Shown here in pieces: positions 57,088 through 64,000 of a stretch of DNA of 64,000 nt (its first letter is position 1; every line of letters begins with the position of its first letter). The stretch is taken from NCBI GenBank assembly GCA_029747015.1, contig JAKOGI010000052.1, positions 1,367,501-1,431,500 of the forward strand, in the 5' to 3' direction. A model generated the notes under the pieces. The model had not been told where the DNA came from. It saw nothing but the letters and a program-made list of their open reading frames with translations, and made no database searches. A program made the translations under genes and the position numbers. The DNA is from Carnegiea gigantea (taxonomy: Eukaryota; Streptophyta; Magnoliopsida; Caryophyllales; Cactaceae).

Positions 57088-60000
57088 TCAGTGATGGAGC
57101 AGAAGCAGCGTGAGAAGGGTGAGGAAATAATATGTATGGTGCTTGTTGTACAGACCTGGAAAAATACACAGATCAGAGAGATATCAGACGTACTAGAAAT
57201 AGCCCAGCCCTTTGATTCTATCGCTGTTGATCCATTCCGGAAAAGAGGAATTGTTTAAGGTTTGATCTTGAATGTCCTAAACCATAAAACCAAGATCTCA
57301 GTTTCTTGTCTAAAACCCTAAACATTCAGACAGGGTCACACTTGAGATTGAACAAACCAGGTTTACCGATATCCAACCTATCCGTAAAGCCATTGGCCAT
57401 GACTATCATAAATACGCTTAATGGCATTCTCAAAAGCACATCGGTGCTATACAATCAAGAAAAGCAGTCCCAGCTTCTATCACTAAGCAAGAAAAGAAGC
57501 TACTAAACAGAATGAGACAGGCAGGCTTACCATTTTGGCCAGAAGCTGCTGCCGGAAGAGCAGGGATGTTCACAGCTGCAATTATGGCCAGTAAGTGCAT
57601 GTTAGAGATCAATTTATGGCAACTGGCACAAGCTTATCTCCCAATAACAGCGAGGAAAATAGCACATGAGGATGAAGAATTTAGATAATGCATACTTTTA
57701 TTGCAAGATGAAGCTGGCAGCTGAAGTGCCGAGGGCCAAGGAGCTGGGATGTTGTCATTGAGATCACAGAGGAAGGTGATCCCTGAAGTCTGGTCAAATA
57801 TCACGTCTGATGGCAGGCTTTGTAGAAGACATCCAGACTCTGAACCAAAAACATGAACTTGACTTGAGGCACATATAGATGTTTAAAAGAGTCCTGATCA
57901 GGACAGCTGAATATGCGTTGGTCCAAACATGTATTTTGGACCACATAATAAGAAACAGTTCAATGACGCTAGATTCCAACAACATATAGCAAGAATTTCA
58001 ATTGCAATGCAGAATTACAACCATGCAACTTACACCACCACCTAGCATGTATCCTCCAGGTGGTGCAGGCTGGGGGTTGAATTGCCCGTCATAATGAAGA
58101 CATCTACGAACTTCTTGAAAGAGCCACACACTAACCAAACAAAAAACAAACAAAACAACCAAAAATAGGGAAAACAAAAAACGAAATCACAGCTCTGAAA
58201 GTTCAAACAAACTCTCCATCACGGAGTAATACATCTTTTTTCCCCCCTTTTTTGGGGAGAGTAATACATTTATTTAGCTTTGAGAAAAGTAGTCAGACAG
58301 AAGACTTACTGTCCACGCTTTTTCATGATGTCTGCTTTAACAGCTTCTCTTAAGGTGTTTGCCCAAAATGTGATCCACGAAATAGTTCTCTCATACATTT
58401 AAACTTTTTAAGGGATCGGAGAATTGAGCCCTCCACTTGCTATGGGTAAGGTTGGATCATGCATTCATCAAGATCTCCCCATATCTCACAGGATTCATAT
58501 ATGGCTTACTGTTGCCATAATGTTTAAAGGGATCAGGAGGATCAGGCTCGCTCGCTCGCTCGCTCACCCCGCCTCTCTCCCTAGTTTTTTTCTTCTCTCT
58601 TTTTTTTCTTTTTATTTTTGGTCAAACCATAGCATTTTCTTTTATGAAAAGGTAAGAATAAGTCTGAACAACATCGCAGGGAAAGATTTAATAGACTCAT
58701 AAAAGACCATGTTATTGACAAGTTCATTGGTATAGCATTTACCTTGAGTTCCAGCTGATGCAATTGCCATCCATCAATTGAGTTGTTGCAAACAGCCGCA
58801 AATGGAACAAACAAAAGCAGAAAGGGCATATGAATATCAGCATCTTTTCTTCCGAATATGGGCCCAAAAGAAATAATCAATTTCAGCAGACAATGAATCA
58901 AGAATTAAATGATGCCAGAAAGGCCTACCTTCAACTGAGAATTGCTTAAGGCTCACATGGCAAAGGTTGTAAACATTTGTGGTTACATTGTGTCTTTGCA
59001 GCTTCATCCCAAGTGCAGCAGCACAATTTAGAGCTTGGAAATTGGTAGTAAAGCTCTGGTTTTGCAAGTGACTCACATACTTCTCCATGGCATGGCAGCA
59101 TGCTGTTTTATTACTTATCACATTTGCACACTCCCTCACTACATGTCTTGTATCAGGGAAGGACAAAGGACACACTGACATGAGATAGAATTACACAGGG
59201 TCATTCACATAGCAAACAGATTCAACATATCAAATGCATAGGTATTGTACAACTCACCTTTGGCCTTTTTAACACACATGAAACTTAAACTGAAGCCCAT
59301 CCTACTACCCTTCACCACCCCACCCCACCCCCCCTCTCTGGGGAAACCAAACAAGGGCACCCAGCACAGCCTGCCCTCCATGCCGTGTGTTTTATCTCTC
59401 TTCTTACTAAACACCTCTACCTAGCCCCCCCCCCCCCCCCCCCCTTCTCCAAATCTCAAAGGAAAACCCCTCTATTTAGAAATTACACCTGAAAAGAATT
59501 GGGGTGTTCCGATGGGATGGCTGCGGATGAGAAGATTGAAAGAACAGCGAGAGGGAAATGAGGTCAAGTAGCTGGGAAGGGCTGTGAGTGGTGTTAAATT
59601 TTATATCAATTAGGCCATTAACAAAGAGTCATGCATATGAGCTCAAATGAGGTTCCAACCCAAACCAATTGGCAATGGGTGGAGTAACTCACAAGCTTAT
59701 ATACATGCCCAAGTCCTTTAATTTCATCAATGTCAAGATCGAACAACCGACTGTGATACCATGTTAAATTTTATATCAATTGGGCTTTCACCAATGAGTT
59801 ATGCATATGAGCTCAAATGAGGTTCCAACCCAAACCAATTGGCACTGGGCAGAGTAACTCACAAGCTTATATACATGCCCAAGCCCTTTAATTTCATCAA
59901 TGTGGGACAACACCAACTATCATATTCTTTAAATTTTATCAATATGGGACAATACCTACTTTCATACTCCAACAAGTGAGAGCATCAGAGAAATTTCCTG

Positions 60001-60703
60001 ACCATTGGTAAGCTGAAAGATGATCATGGCGCACGGGAGGATAGAGGGGAAAAAAAAAAGGTGGTGCCGGAGTTGACCCAATATGTAGGAGAGAAAATTT
60101 GATTGGTTGAAGTGGGAAAGTGATGCTTCAGAGTCCAGAGAGTGGATGTTGCCACATCTAGGCGTCCAGTGACAGCAAAAGGGCAGACAGAAAACAGAGT
60201 GGGGGTGGCATGAGACGGCTTTATCTCAATTCAGCCATAAGATAATTTAGATTAATGTTAAAAGGCAGTGATCGCTACTGATATATTGCGGGAGGGAGGG
60301 AAGTAGACAAACTAATTAATCAAATTTATCTGTTCCACAATTAGGGTATCTCTTGCATAGGAACCCCCCCCCCTCCTCTCTCCCTGGCCAATGCAAAGCT
60401 CGTGAGTTTCATTAGAAAGAAAGCTATCACCAACCATGAGGAACTGTAGACTTGGCGTTCACACCACTCAATTGACGACAAATGGTAAGCCAAGGGGTGT
60501 ACGGCTAAAAATGGTAAATTACTCTCTCCGTAAATTTATTCAAATATAAGACTACCCGAGCCTGCGAAAACAATTGATATTGGAGGTGTGCTGTGTCCGG
60601 GGGGCTCAAATCCAAACAAACATATTCCTAAAACAGATCTTCGAGAGAATGCTCATGTTGTACTCCAGACTTTAAAAAGGCATTGATTGCTATCCACATT
60701 ATT

Positions 60704-60738
<35 letters not shown>

Positions 60739-63523
60739 AGTCCATGAGATGTTTGGTTTTTAGTAAGCTATCATCCAAATTTGGAAAAATTGTCCAATGA
60801 AGACTGTTTCAGATGTGGAACAAGGACACCACAGCCTGCATCCTACCCAAATGAAACTCTACATACCAAGGACACCACAGCTTGCATCCTACCTAAATGA
60901 AGCTCTACATAACAAGTAATATTCATCAGAATTACATTCCACGACAATCAGCTTTCAAACCAACAACCACTTTCAAGAACTTTTTCCACAATCAAGGTTC
61001 CACCACAACACAGGACACCACGACTTAGAGGATGTTTACATTTATGACAGTTTGATAATTTTACCCTCAGAATCAAATTCTTTTCCATGGCATATTTCAT
61101 CTACCAAATACCATAGTCCCTTACATCCATAGCATTTCCCAATAAATGTGCACTGGTCATCCATGAACCAGCAGGTAGGTCATATTACTACAAACCATAG
61201 TAAACATACCAAAACTATCACACAAATGTTTCTCCAACTCTCTGAAAAGTGACATCATAAGAGATGAAATTAGCTATGTAGTTACCTTTGTTGATATTGC
61301 AATTTGACAATCCTCTTAGAAAGTCCTTTGCATGGGAAGCATCGAGTTTACTAGCCAACCACCGTAAAACAATGTTTTTACAATCTTCAACAGCAGTTGA
61401 AAGTTGAGGGACATTCACAAGATCCTCATCCTTAGAGGCAAGTCTTTGGGCAGCTTCTGATATAGCATTTTGACAGGTTTGGGTACAGCATTCACTTACA
61501 GGATCAATCGTTTCGCAAGAGGCCAGAAGCTTTGTAGTATCCACAGTCGTCGCAAACTCATTAACATCTATGACAGGACAAGATCCGCGAGTGAGATTAG
61601 AAGGGCGGACCTTGCATATATCTCGAAGATTGTCATTTGCTCCCCGACTCACCAATACTTGTTCAACATCAGACAAACAAGGTTTCGCAAGTGTCTCATT
61701 CAGTGCAAGCATGGTAGTGTATTTACTGGATTGGCCTATAAGAATAACTAAGGTGGCTTGCAACTGAGGGCAACATACTACATTAGCCAGGTATGGTGCA
61801 AATGAAGACAAGCAATCAGTCGATGTTATACTCATTACAGTTTCAGCACCTGTGAAGTTAAAAGGGCATATTCCTGCAAGAAGAACAGAATCAAGTGCAC
61901 AAATCAGTAGAACCTTCTAAATTTAACCGCTTGAAGTAAGCTAAGGTAGTTGGTTAATATATCTACCTGATAATTTAGGAACAGTAAAATTTGTAAATGG
62001 AGTCAAGGGTGAAGGTGCTAGAGAAGGAAGAAAGGGCTGAGGAGATCCCTTTGGTGATATCTGAAAGAATGGAATTCCTCCTCCATCCATTGGAATGGAT
62101 TCTTTTAGATTATCCAAACGACTGCAGTGAAGTTCATTGATATCTGTACAAAGAGAATTGGTTAAGACTATACAGGCTTGATATAACATGCTTCTCTAAA
62201 AAAACTGGTTTACTACAAATGCTCAAATGCTCACAAATCCAGGAACAACATACAGCATCCTCCTTTAAGTTAAGTTGGTCTATAAACCCAGATGCTTTCA
62301 AATAAAGAAATAACGCATTCTAATACCAACTAATGAATGCCAACATAGGAAACTCAACACAAGGACAGGACCTGAGTTAAATTCATAACCTTATCCAACA
62401 CTCCACAAGAAACAATTAAGACTCTTTGCACCAAATTGCTAATGTCTTTTACCTCCTCTCGTCCAATGGGGGCATAGCTTACTTTTTCCTGAATGTTGGG
62501 ATTCGGCCAAACACTCGATCAATGCAGTCATGGTCTTAGTTAGTTCTTTCAACCTATTAACAAATAGTGCTAGCATTCGTCTATTAATGGATGAATGACA
62601 AGCCCAGCGAAGACTCCATCACAAGCACCACACAAGGTCATCTCGCCAACAGTTTGCGCATGACATTTCTCCAAGAGCTTGAATTAATGATTTATCAATG
62701 TAAGCTTGGCACGTCGAAAATTTAATCCTGTTCTCTTGACACGAGTGTTTATACAAATGGCAACCAGCCTGGAGTCTGGACTGTGGAGATAATAAAAAGT
62801 CTCAGCTTTTGCTTCCTACAATGAAATCTATCAACTGTCATCCCCAAATTTATGGTCTAAAGTCACATTCTTTTGACCGTAATATACATAGTTTCTCCTG
62901 AAGCTGAAAAAGACCTGGTATCAGCCAAAGCATCCAGAAGGCAGCTCTACTAAAAAGACAACAAAAGCAAATCCAGCACTGCCAGTAACAGCAACAGAGA
63001 AGAAGTCGGACAAGACAAGACAAGTTGAACTAGTTAAAATAAAAAGAAAAGGCAACCAAGCTTACATATGGACAAAATTGACACGGGCATTGCAAATAAA
63101 ATTGACATGGGCATTGCAAATACAAAAGCAGATATACATACATACTCCATAGAACCTAAAAGAGCCACTTTTTTCCCAATTTCACAAACACAAACCTGAG
63201 CATATTAGGAATTAAACCTACAAGAACAAAACCTACACCCAAATCAGAGGTTTCAAAGCAAACGCTGCTATGACAAACCTAATTAGTGAAATGCCCATTT
63301 CACAAAAGGATAAATCAACACACAAATCGAAAAAAACGCCACAATTAACCAATATAAAGGCCAATTTCAACAAGACCCAAATGGGAAAACTCAAAGATCA
63401 AGCTGAAACAAGCCCAAAAAACAAACAAATCGGGCAAATAGGATTCGAGAACTTACAAAATAACAGGAGAATTGAGCTCAAAAACTGAAACTTGATGAGT
63501 TTGGTGGACAACCCTCCTCTCAT
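57088..63523 (-). CDS. GPI-anchored cysteine-rich protein, At1g61900-like
   Basis: Seven exons close in phase: 63523-63457, 62143-61967, 61873-61286, 59174-58929, 57839-57696, 57575-57531 and 57155-57088 (1335 nt, 444 aa). All junctions are GT-AG. The N terminus MRGGLSTKLIKFQFLSSILL is a signal peptide. Next come QPFLPSLAPSPLTPFTNFTV and a cysteine-rich ectodomain (ANVVCCPQLQATLVILIG, CETIDPVSECCTQTCQNAI, NKTACCHAMEKYVSHLQ, DLNDNIPAPWPS, NIPALPAAASGQNG). The tail YYFLTLLTLLLLHH is a GPI-attachment signal. Arabidopsis At1g61900 is of similar length and shares this layout. It is predicted to sit on the outer plasma membrane leaflet; the molecular role is unknown to me. No disabling change was seen. 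Intron 3 carries a TRIM. Confidence 0.93.
59592..59974 (-). mobile_element. TRIM (miniature LTR retrotransposon) in GPI-gene intron 3
   Basis: On the minus strand a 213-bp LTR (59974-59762) runs from TGTTGGAGTATG to TTTAACA. A primer-binding site, TGGTATCACAG (59761-59751), follows, then 18 more bases, then a 3' LTR copy (59733-59592) lacking its first part. Flanks AGTGG and AGTGA resemble a 5-bp TSD. TTGTCCCACATTGATG near the LTR start is a phrase common to plant TRIMs. The internal region is about 29 nt with no coding capacity. Confidence 0.82.
62460..62790 (-). other. Cysteine-rich coding-like segment in GPI-gene intron 1
   Basis: On the minus strand from about 62780 a frame reads SRLQAGCHLYKHSCQE, KFSTCQAYIDKSLIQALGEM, SCANCWRDDLVWC, then a TGA, then continues LALFVNRLKELTKTM and LIECLAES. 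The Cys/Trp content is unusual for intron DNA. I do not recognise the family. It may be a captured exon fragment or chance. Confidence 0.3.
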
Positions 63524-64000
63524 TCCTGCTCAACCACAAAAAAAATTACAAAGACAGAAGCAAAACCAGAGGGATTGGGAGGTCTAATGAGCATTAAAAG
63601 ACATGGGTTTGAAAGAAGAGGTGAGGATTGAATTGAATAGAGGGGGGTTTGGAGGATTCAAGGTAGAGAGAAGCCATGAAAGAAGGGTTTAGCTGCCTGG
63701 GAAGTAGGGAGTAGAAGAGTAAAAACGTGGGGACGAGTTGAGTTTTTGAGCAGCAACAGCAATAGCTGTCCTTCGCTGGATTGAGTAGGATTGGGGGAGC
63801 CCCACTCTCTCTACTCTAGGCCTCTATACCACACTCTACACTCAATGAAATGAAATGAAATGAAATGAATGAAAGAAGGGGGAAGAGCGGGGTGCACTGC
63901 ACTAACTCAGATACAACGACACTGCCTCATTAACACGCCATTAATTGCCCCCTTCCCAGCCTCTCTCTCTCTGTCCCCCCACCTGTCACTGTGCCTCCCT
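63524..64000 (-). promoter_or_regulatory. Leader and promoter region of the GPI gene
   Basis: The minus strand has a TATA-like GGTATAGAGG near 63825, a TTTCA pentamer repeat (plus GAAAT, about 63845-63872) and GA-rich runs near 63800 and 63960. Core promoter placement is tentative. Confidence 0.35.
63594..63677 (-). other. Possible uORF in the GPI-gene leader
   Basis: A 27-residue open frame (MASLYLESSKPPSIQ and so on) starts at 63677 and stops at 63594, 71 bp before the main ATG. Its context (TTTCATGGCTT) has a G at +4. It matters only if the transcript begins upstream of 63677, which cannot be told here. Confidence 0.35.

Noticed and set aside
57430..57612. Alternative C terminus of the GPI gene read through the exon 6 donor
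   Set aside because: A good donor (AAAATG|GTAAGC) and a strong acceptor at 57156 give a tail matching the family; the read-through is more likely intron.
1..64000. CRISPR arrays, operons, rRNA genes
   Set aside because: None were seen; the sequence is plant nuclear DNA with spliced genes.

Overview
This window is nuclear DNA from a flowering plant, most likely a eudicot. It is AT-rich, its protein genes are split by GT-AG introns, and it is packed with plant transposable elements. The host genes resemble Arabidopsis families. Nothing bacterial, organellar or viral was found.

Three host genes can be modelled. (1) Minus strand, 7769 down to 390 and running off the left edge: a MATE/DETOXIFICATION efflux transporter closest to the DTX40 type. 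Five exons (450 codons) are visible, with a 5.4-kb first intron. (2) Plus strand, 41633-44753: a two-exon DIVARICATA-type MYB/SANT transcription factor (581 aa) whose C-terminal half is built from tandem protein repeats, including four exact-length 30-residue units. (3) Minus strand, 63523-57088: a seven-exon gene for a secreted, cysteine-rich, GPI-anchored protein of the Arabidopsis At1g61900 type (444 aa). Every exon phase closes, from signal peptide to hydrophobic GPI tail.

Nearly everything else is mobile DNA, much of it datable by target-site duplications (TSDs). An almost full-length L1-type LINE with an RNase H domain (about 8112-14374) sits about 340 bp upstream of the MATE start codon. 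A Ty1/copia element with both LTRs (22777-29357) carries a solo gypsy-like LTR in its gag gene (24132-25503). A second copia element (minus strand, 47550-56415) lacks its 5' end and holds three later insertions: a second solo LTR of the same gypsy-like family in its 3' LTR, a 5'-truncated RTE LINE just after its stop codon, and a hAT-like element in its RNase H codons. A third, unrelated solo LTR lies at 37962-38988. Smaller elements include two tRNA-type SINEs, two hAT-like elements with 8-bp TSDs, a TRIM with a 29-nt internal region inside intron 3 of the GPI gene, several MITE families, and RTE tail fragments.

The most unusual object is at 2471-4324, inside MATE intron 1. It is a foldback element whose arms are inverted copies of each other and whose core has a T-rich half followed by a complementary A-rich half. 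It has a 3-bp TSD and split an older RTE tail. Two smaller relatives lie at 42404-42618 and 46401-46717. No autonomous element looks intact: every gag/pol or LINE reading frame has stops or frameshifts. Stretches with no recognised gene are listed with what they hold.
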